Assembly: GCA_963727465.1 (NCBI GenBank)
Contig: CAVSGL010000003.1
Span: forward strand, 62,001 to 126,000
Direction of reading: 5' to 3'
Length of the DNA stretch: 64,000 nucleotides
Source of the DNA: VRUE01 sp963727465
Lineage (GTDB): Bacteria > Actinomycetota > Thermoleophilia > Solirubrobacterales > 70-9
Shown one piece after another: positions 33,696-42,334 of this stretch. Each line of letters opens with the position of its first letter. The first letter of the stretch is position 1. Both the position numbers and the translations under genes were made by a program. A model generated the notes under the pieces. It worked only from the letters and a program-made list of their open reading frames with translations. It was not told where the DNA came from and made no database searches.

Positions 33696-34965
33696 CTACG
33701 AGCGCTCCGCCGAGCTGTACCGACGCGCCGCGCGGGTGCTGCCGGGCGGCGTCAACTCGCCGGTGCGGGCGATGCGCCAGATCGACCGTGACCCGATCTT
33801 CGTCGCGCGCGGCGAGGGCTGCGAGCTGGTCGACGTCGACGGCAACCGCTACACGGACTGGGTCTGCTCCTGGGGCCCGCTGATCCTCGGCCACGCCGAC
33901 CCGGAGGTGGTGGCCGCGGTGAGCGCCGCCGCCGCGCGCGGGACGAGCTACGGCGCCGCCACCGAGGCCGAGGTCGAGCTGGCCGAGCAGGTCGCCGAGC
34001 GGGTGCCCTCGGTGGAGATGCTGCGGATGACCAGCTCCGGCACCGAGGCCGCGATGAGCGCGGTGCGGCTCGCCCGCGCCGCGACCGGGCGCGAGGTCGT
34101 CGTCAAGTTCGCCGGCGCCTACCACGGCCACTCCGACGGGCTGCTCGCCGACGCCGGCTCCGGCCTGGCGACGCTGGCGATCCCCGGCAGCCCGGGGGTG
34201 ACGGCGGCGCAGACGGCGGGCACGGTGGTCGTGCCCTGGAACGACCGCGACGCGGTCAGCCGCGCCCTGGCCGAGCACCCGGTCGCGGCGCTGCTGGCCG
34301 AGCCGCTGCCGGCCAACATGGGCGTCGTCCCGGCCGAGCCGGGCTTTCTCGAGTTCCTGCGCGAGGCGACCCGCGACGCTGGCGCCCTGCTCGTCTTCGA
34401 CGAGGTGATCAGCGGCTTCCGCGTCGCGCGGGGCGGCGCCCAGCAGCTCTACGGGGTCGAGCCCGACCTGACCGTGATCGGCAAGGTGCTGGGCGGCGGC
34501 CTGCCCGCCGCCGCCTTCGGCGGACCGGCGGAGGCGATGGAGCGGATCGCGCCGGCGGGCGACGTCTACCAGGCGGGCACGTTGTCCGGCAACCCGCTCG
34601 CGGTCGCCGCCGGACTGGCGACGCTGCGCCAGCTCGACGAGGCCGCTTACGACCGGCTGGCGGTGCTGACCGACCAGCTCGCCGCCGGCCTGCGCGAGCT
34701 CGCCGCCGACCGCCCGCTTCAGGTCGCCGCGGCGCCGGGCCTGGTCACGCTCTTCTTCGGCCCGGAGCCGGTCGGCGATTTCGCCGCCGCCGCGGCCTGC
34801 GACCTCGACGCCCACGCCGGCTTCTGCCGGGCGATGCTCGCGCGCGGCGTCTACCCGCCGCCGTCGCAGTTCGAGGCCTGGTTCGTCTCCCTGGTCCACG
34901 ACGAGGACGCGATCGACCGTACGCTCACGGCGGCCGAGGAGTCTCTGGAGGAGGCGCTCGTATGA
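33682..34965 (+). CDS. hemL: Glutamate-1-semialdehyde 2,1-aminomutase
   Basis: PLP enzyme making 5-aminolevulinate in the C5 pathway. Landmarks: VLPGGVNSPVRAM, MTSSGTEAAMSAVRLARAAT, FDEVISGFRVARGG, cofactor lysine in TVIGKVLGGGLPAAAFGG, and AGTLSGNPLAVAAG. The first standard start, GTG 33736, would drop the conserved opening SYERSAELYRRAARVLPGG. An in-frame CTG at 33682 restores it (STPSYERSAEL) and overlaps the previous gene by 14 bases, so I annotate a CTG start by translational coupling. Confidence 0.9.
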   Translation: MSTPSYERSAELYRRAARVLPGGVNSPVRAMRQIDRDPIFVARGEGCELVDVDGNRYTDWVCSWGPLILGHADPEVVAAVSAAAARGTSYGAATEAEVELAEQVAERVPSVEMLRMTSSGTEAAMSAVRLARAATGREVVVKFAGAYHGHSDGLLADAGSGLATLAIPGSPGVTAAQTAGTVVVPWNDRDAVSRALAEHPVAALLAEPLPANMGVVPAEPGFLEFLREATRDAGALLVFDEVISGFRVARGGAQQLYGVEPDLTVIGKVLGGGLPAAAFGGPAEAMERIAPAGDVYQAGTLSGNPLAVAAGLATLRQLDEAAYDRLAVLTDQLAAGLRELAADRPLQVAAAPGLVTLFFGPEPVGDFAAAAACDLDAHAGFCRAMLARGVYPPPSQFEAWFVSLVHDEDAIDRTLTAAEESLEEALV

Positions 34966-35351
34966 CCGGCGCCTTCCGCCGCCTCGCCGAGCAGCTGCGC
35001 GAGGAGGACACCCCGATCTCGCCACACGTCGTCGAACCGAGGGAGCCGTCGTCCGAGCTTCCAGCCGACCACGGCTACGTATTCGAGGCGGTGCGCGAGG
35101 GCCACCTCCTCCACTACGGCGAGCCGCGCCTGCTCGCCGGCCACGACGCCGACCTCGCCCTGCTCGCCGGCGACTACCTCTACGCCCTCGGCATCGAGCG
35201 CCTCGCCCAGCTCGGCGACACCGACACCGTCCTGCTCCTCGCCAACCTGATCAGCACCTCCGCCCAGCTCCACACCGAAGGCCGGGAGGCTGAACTCCCG
35301 GCCCGCTGGCAGGAGACTGAGCAAGCGATCCGTGAGCGAGGGTCTGGGTAG
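34962..35351 (+). CDS. Hypothetical protein cotranscribed with hemL
   Basis: 129 residues, overlapping hemL by four bases (ATGA). Mostly helical and acidic: FRRLAEQLREEDTPIS, FEAVREGHLLHYG, LALLAGDYLYALGIERLAQLGD. The D-x4-Y-L-YALG pattern resembles helices of polyprenyl-synthase-like all-alpha proteins but lacks DDxxD motifs. Function unknown; the coupling suggests a heme-related or regulatory role. The last codons lie in the left arm of a 20-bp hairpin. Confidence 0.7.
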   Translation: MTGAFRRLAEQLREEDTPISPHVVEPREPSSELPADHGYVFEAVREGHLLHYGEPRLLAGHDADLALLAGDYLYALGIERLAQLGDTDTVLLLANLISTSAQLHTEGREAELPARWQETEQAIRERGSG

Positions 35352-35448
35352 GGGCGAAACGTCTTGTACCTTTTCGTCGACTGCCCCGGGCGACAGCTAA
35401 CCCCAAACCTTCGAAAAGGTTAAGTGGAGCCCCTACCCAGACCCTCGC
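35336..35448. terminator. Long nested hairpin between convergent genes
   Basis: Perfect 20-bp arms at 35336-35355 and 35429-35448 enclose a second stem ACCTTTTCG/CGAAAAGGT and a central GTCG/CGAC. It overlaps the stop codon of the hemL-linked gene and ends 5 bases before the convergent secreted-protein stop codon. Built like the other nested hairpins (gene-specific outer stem, unrelated interior), but its interior does not contain the GAGCGAGCG core. Confidence 0.65.
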
Positions 35449-35452
35449 CTCG

Positions 35453-36229
35453 CTACCGCACCTTGCAGTCGCGCACCAGCGTGCTCGTAACCTGCCGCCC
35501 CCCGGCGAAGCCGAACTTTGCCTTGGCAAAGGGATAGACCGCGCCGGGGAAACCGGCCGGCGCGGCACAGCTCGCGCTGATGAAGCTGTGCCGTTCTCCG
35601 CGGTAGGTGTAGGTGCGGCGCAGCTTCATGTCGAAGTGCGTGACGTAGGCCCACTTGCGGGCGGGCTTCGGCAGCGTGGTCGAGATCAGGTTGCCGTAGG
35701 TGCCCCTGCGCTTCACGATCTTGAAGGTGAGGACGAAGGCCGAGGGGGGCTTGCGGCCGTAGACCTGGGCGAGCAGCCGGCGATTGCCGCCGCCGCGCTT
35801 CCCGTGGAAGACGAGCATCGGCCCCTTGAAGGTGAACGGGGGCTGGTTGGGCAGCTCGACCCGCACCTGGACGTGGCCGTTGCCGACGATCGCGCCGCCG
35901 CAGATCCGCCGCGCCGCCGCGATCGTCGAGGGCTGGATCCTGCGCACCTGGCAGGTCGGCAGGCCGCGGTCGTAGATCTCGCCGCCGCGGTTGATCCCGA
36001 TCGAGATCTTGCGCAGCTGCGGCGGCGGGTCGCTGCCGTCGGTCGTCGCGAAGCCGCTGTCGACTGTGACCGACACCGGGGCCGTGCCGGCGCGCGGGAG
36101 CGCGTGCGGGCTGATCCCGCCGTCGAAGCTGACGACGAGATTGCCGTCGACCTGCTTCTCGGCCTGCGCGGCGGCGACCGCGCTCAGCCCGGCGAGCAGC
36201 GCCAGCGCGATCAGCCCGGCGAGCTTCAA
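35453..36229 (-). CDS. Secreted four-cysteine protein, paralogue 1
   Basis: 258 residues with a signal peptide (LIALALLAGLSAVAAAQA). It shares an ordered set of motifs with proteins at 58504 and 59328: GGxxPxxLP, DGSDPPPQLRKISIGI, GLPTCQ, then A-x3-C and AIVGNGHV, a PLxLFNG-like segment (PMLVFHGKRGGGN), and C-terminal RDC plus a basic end. Four Cys positions are shared by all three. Family unknown to me; no catalytic motif. It follows the small secreted protein by one base and the MMPL transporter gene, all one strand. Confidence 0.82.
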   Translation of the reverse strand: MKLAGLIALALLAGLSAVAAAQAEKQVDGNLVVSFDGGISPHALPRAGTAPVSVTVDSGFATTDGSDPPPQLRKISIGINRGGEIYDRGLPTCQVRRIQPSTIAAARRICGGAIVGNGHVQVRVELPNQPPFTFKGPMLVFHGKRGGGNRRLLAQVYGRKPPSAFVLTFKIVKRRGTYGNLISTTLPKPARKWAYVTHFDMKLRRTYTYRGERHSFISASCAAPAGFPGAVYPFAKAKFGFAGGRQVTSTLVRDCKVR

Positions 36230-36230
36230 C

Positions 36231-36734
36231 TCAGATGAACCTCGACGAATCGATCCGGCATTCCTTGAAGCCGAAGGCGATGACCGTGTTGTTGGCCTTG
36301 TTGTTGTTGCGGTTGAGCTGCGAGGCGAGCTTCGAGGCCCTGTACTTGTTGCCCGACCTGAGCGCCTTGCCGATCAGCTGTAGGTAGCGCTGCTCATGCT
36401 TCAGATAGCCGAACCACTTCGTCAGCTTGGTCTGGTCGGCGGCCGGTTTCGGCACCGTCGCCATCTGGCGCACGCTGCGGCCGAGCGCCGCGGAGGCGCG
36501 GATGAAGCGCCGGCCGGCGGGGCCGAGCTTGCCGTGGTTGACCTGGCCTTTGACGCCCTTGAGGATCCGTGAGTTCGCCTTGCTGTTGGCGGCGCAGACC
36601 GGCTCGAGCTTGGCGACGTATTCGTCACGCGTCAGTTCTTCGGCGCCAAGCGCGACAGGCACGACGACCAGCAGCGCAACCACAACTGCCAGGCAGAGTC
36701 TGGGCAAAGACGACACTGGCACCGAGCTTTTCAC
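36231..36734 (-). CDS. Small secreted helical protein
   Basis: 167 residues from GTG with a signal peptide (LCLAVVVALLVVVPVALGA). The mature protein is basic and helical with two cysteines (EPVCAANSK, FKECRID), and LTRDEYVAKLEPVCA resembles a widespread secreted actinobacterial family of unknown role. A GGGAGG ribosome site precedes the GTG. It lies between the MMPL gene (69 bases upstream) and secreted paralogue 1 (one-base gap), suggesting one operon. Confidence 0.8.
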   Translation of the reverse strand: MKSSVPVSSLPRLCLAVVVALLVVVPVALGAEELTRDEYVAKLEPVCAANSKANSRILKGVKGQVNHGKLGPAGRRFIRASAALGRSVRQMATVPKPAADQTKLTKWFGYLKHEQRYLQLIGKALRSGNKYRASKLASQLNRNNNKANNTVIAFGFKECRIDSSRFI

Positions 36735-36803
36735 TTCCGAATCCTCCCGTCTACGTAGTCCCTGAGGTCAAAAATACAGGAGTCCCGATTGGGCCCTCCC
36801 CTC

Positions 36804-39800
36804 CTAACCCGCGCGGGAGCCGTGAAGATCGATTTCCGGCAGGACTTTCTCCAACGGCCGCGGCAGCCACCAGACCCGGTCGCCGAGCAGCAGCATCAGC
36901 GCCGGCAGCAGCACGATCCGCACCACCGTGGCGTCGAGCAGGACCGCGACCGCGAGGCCGGTGCCGAGCTGGCTCACCGAGGCGATGTCGGCGCCGGCGA
37001 AGGCGACGAAGACGGCCGTCATGATCGCCGCCGCGCCGGTGATCACCCGCGCGGTCTTCGAGAGGCCGAAGACGATCGCCTCCTCGCTGGAGGCGTTGTT
37101 CTCGTAGTGCTCCCGCATCCGCATCAGCAGGAACACCGCGTAGTCGATCGAGAGGCCGAAGGTGATGCCGAAGATCCCCACGGCGCCGATCGAGTCGACG
37201 TAGGTATGCCCGCCCAGCGGCCACCCCGCCGGCACGTCGAAGAGCAGCGTCAGCACCCCGAAGGCGACCGCCACGGTGACCAGGTTCAGCAGCACCGCGA
37301 TCGCGGCCAGCAGCACGGCCCGCAGGATCACGACCATGATCAGGAAGGTCGCGAGGGCGATCACCGCAACCAGCAGCGGCACCCGTTCGGAGATCACGTT
37401 GGTGAAATCGATCAGTTCGGCGGCAGCGCCGGTCACCCCGGTCGTCGCGCCGGTTGCCGCGGCGAGGCCGTTCGCGTCCTTCTTCAGCCGTTCGTTCAGC
37501 GCCGCCGAGCCGGCCGTGTTGAAGGTGTAGCGGGGGATGACGATCATCTGCGCCGCCTGGCCGTTTTCCAGGTCGACGATGCCCGAGACCCGCTTGCGTT
37601 CCCGCGGGGGAGCACCGTCGAGGCTGGAGAGGACGAAGTAGCCGGAGTTGAAGATCCCCGGGGAGTTGCGCCGCAGCCGGTCGACCTTGCCGTTCACCTT
37701 GCGCGCCCGCACCGAGACTTCGACGTGTCCCTGCTGGAGGTTCGTCTCCAGCGGGCGCGAGCGCTGGAAGCCTTCGCTGAGCCGTTCTTCGAGCGTGTCC
37801 GCTCCCCCCTGGAGCTGGCCGAGGCCGTCGACGAGCTGCGAGGCGCCGCCTTCCAGCCTGCCCAGGGAGCCCGGCAATTCGCCGGTGGCGTCGGCGAGCT
37901 TCTGCGCTCCCCTGTGCAGTTTCGCCGTGCCGTCGACGAGCTTTTCCTGCCCGTCGTGCAGGCGGGTGGCCTGGCTGCTCAGCCGCTGCGCTTCGTTGCG
38001 GGCGATCGCCATCGCTTCCACCAGGCGTTCGGCTTCGCGCAACTGCGGCTCCAGGCTCGGATCGGCGGCTGCCTTCTGCTTCAGTTCGGCCCGCAGCGTC
38101 CGCGCGCCTTCGAGTCCGCGATTCTCGACCGTGCTCTTCAGGTCTTCGGAGCCGCCCTGCACCGAGTAGGCCCCGACCTCGGCGGTGCGCTGGCCTTCCT
38201 CGAGCTTGCCGGAACCCTTGGCGAGGCGTTCGACCGCGCCCGCCGCCTGGCCGGCGCCCGAGGCGAGCTTCGAGATGCCGCCTTCGAGCTGCTGCGCTCC
38301 GGCGCCGGCCTGGCCGGTCCCGTTCGCGAGCAGGCCGGCGCCGTAGCTCGCCTTCGAGATCCCCGAGCGCAGCTTGCGCACCGCCTTCGCCGCGGCGCCC
38401 AGTTCGTCGCCCAGTTCGGTCAGCTGTCCGGGGTCGGCTTCCCCCCGCCCGGCGAGCAGGTCGTTGCCCGTCCTCTGGAGCGGTTTGACCTGTTTGCGGA
38501 TCTGACCCGGACCGATCACCGCCTGCACACCGGGGTCCGAGGCGATCCGGCGCTGCCAGCGAGTCAGCGCGGCGAGGCTGTTGCGGTCGGTGATCGGTCC
38601 GTCGTTGGAGACCGCGACCACGACGAAGGGGGCTTCCCAGCCGGGCCCGATCGAGTCTGCGATCAGTTCCGCGTCCTGGCGCGCCTGGTTGGAGGACGGT
38701 AGCTGCTCGGCGCTCGGCGGCCCCGTCTTCAGGGCCAGCACAGGCGCCGCCAGGGCGAGCACGACGAGGCCGATCAGGATCGCCGCGAAGAGAGGCCGGC
38801 TGAGCGCGCCGCGCACCAGCGTCATCACCCCTTCGCCGCCCCCGTTGCCGCCGATCCGCCAGCGATTGACCCGGTGGCCGGTCAGCAGCAGCAGCGCGGG
38901 GCCGATCAGGGCGGCGACGAGGACGCTGATCGCGGTGACGACGATCGCCGTGCCGGCCAGGGACAGCAGCAGGTTCCCGGGCATGACGAAGAGCGTCACC
39001 AGCATCGCCAGGAAGAGCGTCGAGCCGGCGAAGGCGGTCGTGCGCCCGGCGGTGCGCCGCGTCATCCGCGCCGCCTCGAGCGGCGCCGCGCCGGCTCCGA
39101 GCTCCTCGCGGAAGCGCGAGACCATCAGCAGCGCGTAGTCGACGCCGAGCGCCAGGCCCATCATCGAGCAGACGGTGAGCGCGAAGCCGTCGATCGCGAT
39201 CCAGTTGGCGGCGATCGCCAGCACGCCGCGCGAGGCGACGACGGCGATCCCGCCGAAGGCGAGCGGGATCGCGGCGGCGATCGGCGAGCGGAAGACGAGC
39301 AGCAGCACCAGCAGCAGGAAGGGGATCGCGATCAGCTCGGCCCTGTCGGTGGAGTGGACCGATTCGTCGATGATCGCCCGCGAGAGGCTCGCGTAGCCGC
39401 TCTCCGCCGCGGTGACCGGCGGCCTGATCTGCTCTTCGAGCGTCCTGTCCAGATAGGGCACCGTGTGCTTGACCGCGTCGTCGGCGCTGACGTGGAAATC
39501 GACGAGGATCAGCGCCTTGCGCGGGCTCGGGCGCAGGTTGTCGACGCTGCCCTTGTCCCAGGGGGAGACCGTGGATACCGCGGGATCGGCGCGCAGCTTG
39601 CGGATCAGCGCCGGGCCCTGGCGGTCGAGTTCGGCCGGCGGGCCCTGGAGCAGGATCGCGAACGGCGCGCTGTCGCCGAAGTAGCGGTGCACGAGCTTGC
39701 TCGCCTCGCCCGAGTCGGTGCCGGGCACGCTGAGCGAAGTCGGCCGCAGCTGGTCCTCGACTCCCCGGCCGACCAGGGCGAGCACCGCGATCAGCGCCAG

Positions 39801-39881
39801 GGCCGCCAGGAGGACAGCCCAAGGCCGCCGCAACGAAAGCGGCAGTCGCCTCTCCTCCCGTCCCGATCGGCGAGTAAACAC
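36804..39881 (-). CDS. MMPL/RND-family transporter 1
   Basis: 1025 residues, proton-driven exporter of the MmpL type, probably moving lipids across the inner membrane. Two homologous halves each have one helix, a periplasmic loop and five helices. Both Asp-Tyr pairs used for proton relay in MmpL3 are present: GLALGVDYALLMVSRFREEL and FGLSIDYAVFLLMRMREHY. The second loop is a long helical hairpin with repeats such as LHDGQEKLVDGTAKLHRGA and LQGGADTLEERL, as in YhgE/Pip-like proteins. Start GTG at 39881. It heads an operon with two secreted proteins. Confidence 0.9.
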   Translation of the reverse strand: MFTRRSGREERRLPLSLRRPWAVLLAALALIAVLALVGRGVEDQLRPTSLSVPGTDSGEASKLVHRYFGDSAPFAILLQGPPAELDRQGPALIRKLRADPAVSTVSPWDKGSVDNLRPSPRKALILVDFHVSADDAVKHTVPYLDRTLEEQIRPPVTAAESGYASLSRAIIDESVHSTDRAELIAIPFLLLVLLLVFRSPIAAAIPLAFGGIAVVASRGVLAIAANWIAIDGFALTVCSMMGLALGVDYALLMVSRFREELGAGAAPLEAARMTRRTAGRTTAFAGSTLFLAMLVTLFVMPGNLLLSLAGTAIVVTAISVLVAALIGPALLLLTGHRVNRWRIGGNGGGEGVMTLVRGALSRPLFAAILIGLVVLALAAPVLALKTGPPSAEQLPSSNQARQDAELIADSIGPGWEAPFVVVAVSNDGPITDRNSLAALTRWQRRIASDPGVQAVIGPGQIRKQVKPLQRTGNDLLAGRGEADPGQLTELGDELGAAAKAVRKLRSGISKASYGAGLLANGTGQAGAGAQQLEGGISKLASGAGQAAGAVERLAKGSGKLEEGQRTAEVGAYSVQGGSEDLKSTVENRGLEGARTLRAELKQKAAADPSLEPQLREAERLVEAMAIARNEAQRLSSQATRLHDGQEKLVDGTAKLHRGAQKLADATGELPGSLGRLEGGASQLVDGLGQLQGGADTLEERLSEGFQRSRPLETNLQQGHVEVSVRARKVNGKVDRLRRNSPGIFNSGYFVLSSLDGAPPRERKRVSGIVDLENGQAAQMIVIPRYTFNTAGSAALNERLKKDANGLAAATGATTGVTGAAAELIDFTNVISERVPLLVAVIALATFLIMVVILRAVLLAAIAVLLNLVTVAVAFGVLTLLFDVPAGWPLGGHTYVDSIGAVGIFGITFGLSIDYAVFLLMRMREHYENNASSEEAIVFGLSKTARVITGAAAIMTAVFVAFAGADIASVSQLGTGLAVAVLLDATVVRIVLLPALMLLLGDRVWWLPRPLEKVLPEIDLHGSRAG

Positions 39882-40033
39882 GCTTGGCGCTTATAGCATC
39901 CCAGACGCGTCCCCTGGTCCGGGGATTAATCTTTTGTACACAAACCTGCGTCTCCGGAGCACGGCCAACGGACCCTCAACTTCGGTCTCGCCGCCGAGCC
40001 AATAAACTCCCCGGCCCTTGCACTTGGCGGACT

Positions 40034-40717
40034 GTGGCTGACGAGGCAGACAAGCGAAACGGGGCCGAGGGCGCGAGCCCGGCCGAGCGGGCGACGCCCG
40101 ACCCTCCCGGCTACTTCGAGGGCGAGTCGATGACCCGTCGCCGCGCCTTCACGGTCGCGGTCCAGGGCCTCGGCGGCGTCGCCGGCGCGGCGATCGTCCT
40201 GCCCGCAGTGGGTTTCGCCGTGGCGCCGATCTTCCACCGCGGCAAGGAGCGCTGGGAGGCGGTCGGGCCGGTCGGCGACTTCGTCGAGGACACCTACCGC
40301 CAGGTGGTCTTCACCGAAACCGAGGGAATCGGCGACGCCGGCAAGGTCACCGCCTACGTGCGCAAGGGCTCCAAGCAGCTCGGCGAGAACCCGAAGCAGA
40401 TCGTCGCCGTCTCCAACCGCTGCGCCCACCTCGGTTGCCCGGTGCGCTTCGTCGAGGCTGCCGGCAACTTCATCTGCCCCTGCCACGGCGGCGTCTACGA
40501 CTTCGAGGGCAAGCGGATCGGCGGCCCGCCCGTGCGGCCGCTCGACCAGTTTCAGACGCGGATCCGCAACGGCCAGGTCGAACTCGGGCCGCGCTACAGC
40601 GTCACCTCGCAGCTCGAACCGGTCCGCGCCCGCGACCCGGGCGAGTTCACCGGCGGCGTCTGGGAATATCTGTACCCGCCGCGCCCGTCGACCTTCCCGC
40701 CGCCGAGCGGGGGCTAG
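40034..40717 (+). CDS. qcrA: Rieske iron-sulfur subunit of cytochrome bc complex
   Basis: Accepts electrons from menaquinol and passes them to cytochrome c. The [2Fe-2S] ligands are in NRCAHLGCPV and CPCHGGVYD. A single membrane helix (FTVAVQGLGGVAGAAIVLPA) follows MTRRRA, a Tat-like arginine motif, consistent with the tatA/tatC genes nearby. 227 residues from GTG at 40034; upstream codons in the frame are untranslated promoter region. First gene of the bc operon, divergent from MMPL 1. Confidence 0.92.
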   Translation: MADEADKRNGAEGASPAERATPDPPGYFEGESMTRRRAFTVAVQGLGGVAGAAIVLPAVGFAVAPIFHRGKERWEAVGPVGDFVEDTYRQVVFTETEGIGDAGKVTAYVRKGSKQLGENPKQIVAVSNRCAHLGCPVRFVEAAGNFICPCHGGVYDFEGKRIGGPPVRPLDQFQTRIRNGQVELGPRYSVTSQLEPVRARDPGEFTGGVWEYLYPPRPSTFPPPSGG

Positions 40718-40721
40718 CTAG

Positions 40722-41618
40722 ATGAAACTGGACTCGCTGATACCCGCCCCGCTGCGCAAACCGGCCAAGCCCGGAGAGGGCAACGGCGCCAGGGGCCCGG
40801 CCCCGGCCGACCTCAAGACCTCGCCGCCCGAACGACCCTCGGACGCCGCCCGGCTGGGCGGGCGGGCGAAGGAAGCGCCATCCGACGTCCTCGCCTGGGT
40901 CGACCAGCGCACGGCGGCGAGCGGATTCCTCACCGGGATGCTCTACCGCAAGGTGCCGAAGGGGACCAACTGGTTCTACACCCTGGGCTCGGCGACCCTC
41001 TTCGCCTTCATCGTGCAGGCCACCACGGGCGTCTTCCTGGCGATGTTCTACACGCCCTCGACGACCCAGGCCTACGCCTCGATCGCCCACATCAACAACG
41101 ACGTCTTCCTCGGCCAGTTCGTGCACGGCATGCACAAGTGGGGCTCGAGCGTGATGGTGATCCTGATCTTCCTCCACATGGGCCGCACCTTCTTCTTCGG
41201 CGCTTACAAGTACCCGCGCGAGCTCAACTGGGTGATCGGGGTCGTGCTGCTGATCCTGACGATGACGATGGCCTTCACCGGCTACCTGCTGCCGTTCGAC
41301 CAGCGTTCCTTCTGGGCCTCGGTCGTCGGCATCAACATCAACGGCACCGGTCCGGTGCTCGGTCCCTACCTGAGCGACTTCCTGCGCGCCGGCCCGGAGC
41401 TGGGGGCGACGACGCTCTCGCGCTTCTACGCGATCCACATGCTGCTCGTGCCCGGGGCGATCATCGCCCTGATCGGCGCCCACATGTACCTCGTGGTCAA
41501 GCTCGGCACCACCGCGCCGCCGTGGCTGCACGCGAAGAAGCCCAAGGTCGCCGAGCCGGTGGCGCCCCTACAGGCGGGGGTCGAGGGCAACGGCAACGGA
41601 GGGGGGCCGGCGGCATGA
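40722..41618 (+). CDS. qcrB: Cytochrome b subunit (N-terminal, b6-like)
   Basis: 298 residues with a long Pro/Ala-rich N-terminal extension, then four helices of cytochrome b6. Heme-ligating histidines are in FVHGMHKWGSSVMVILIFLH and YAIHMLLVPGAIIALIGAHM, and the Q-site GYLLPFDQRSFWA is present. Split b6/subunit-IV organisation as in many Gram-positives. It overlaps the next gene by four bases. Confidence 0.92.
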   Translation: MKLDSLIPAPLRKPAKPGEGNGARGPAPADLKTSPPERPSDAARLGGRAKEAPSDVLAWVDQRTAASGFLTGMLYRKVPKGTNWFYTLGSATLFAFIVQATTGVFLAMFYTPSTTQAYASIAHINNDVFLGQFVHGMHKWGSSVMVILIFLHMGRTFFFGAYKYPRELNWVIGVVLLILTMTMAFTGYLLPFDQRSFWASVVGININGTGPVLGPYLSDFLRAGPELGATTLSRFYAIHMLLVPGAIIALIGAHMYLVVKLGTTAPPWLHAKKPKVAEPVAPLQAGVEGNGNGGGPAA

Positions 41619-42316
41619 AAGCCTCCGACAAGCAGGCCTACCTCGAGGAGTACGAGCTGCTGAAGAAGAAGGGCAAGCCCTTCTTCCCCTACGCGGTGCT
41701 GAAGGACACGGCGATGGCGCTGCTCGTCGTCGGCGTGATCATCGCGATGTCGATCATCTTCGGCGCCGAGCAGGGGCCGAAGGCCGACCCGACGACGACC
41801 ACCTACGTGCCGCGTCCGGAGTGGTACTTCTTCTTCCTCTTCGAGCTCCTGCGCGTGCTCAAACCGCCGGAGCTGGTCCCGATCGCGACGATCGGCATCC
41901 CGACGATCTGCATGGTGCTGCTGCTCCTGCTGCCGTTCTACGACCGCGGCCCGGAGCGCAACCCGGCGCGGCGCCCGATCGCGACCACCGCCGGGCTGCT
42001 GACGATCGCCGCGATGTCCTACCTGACCTACGCGGGCGCGGTCGCCGGCTCGCCCACGGAGATCGACATGGAAGTCGCGCCCCAGTACGAGGCCGGCAAG
42101 GAGGTGGTCGCCGGCTCGGGCTGCCTTGCCTGCCACAAGCTGGGCGAGAACGGCAACAACGGGCCCGGTCCCGAGCTCACCCACATCGCCCAGCGCATCC
42201 CGCGCGAGGCGATCATCCGCTCGGTCGAGATCGGTCCCGGCATCATGCCGTCGTTCCGCGACCTGCCGCCGAAAAAGCTCAACGAGCTGGCCGACTTTCT
42301 GTCCTCCCTGGACTGA
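41615..42316 (+). CDS. Cytochrome b subunit IV fused to a c-type cytochrome
   Basis: 233 residues. The N-terminal half is the subunit-IV part of cytochrome b, with the Qo-site region PRPEWYFFFLFELLR. After TTAGLLTIAAMSYLTYAGAV the C-terminal half is a monoheme cytochrome c: CLACH heme site near residue 171, and methionine ligand candidate PGIMPSFRDLPP. It would carry electrons from cytochrome b/Rieske to a terminal oxidase. Ribosome site GGAGGGG before the ATG. Confidence 0.9.
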   Translation: MKASDKQAYLEEYELLKKKGKPFFPYAVLKDTAMALLVVGVIIAMSIIFGAEQGPKADPTTTTYVPRPEWYFFFLFELLRVLKPPELVPIATIGIPTICMVLLLLLPFYDRGPERNPARRPIATTAGLLTIAAMSYLTYAGAVAGSPTEIDMEVAPQYEAGKEVVAGSGCLACHKLGENGNNGPGPELTHIAQRIPREAIIRSVEIGPGIMPSFRDLPPKKLNELADFLSSLD

Positions 42317-42334
42317 GTTGCCAGACTTGGTCCG

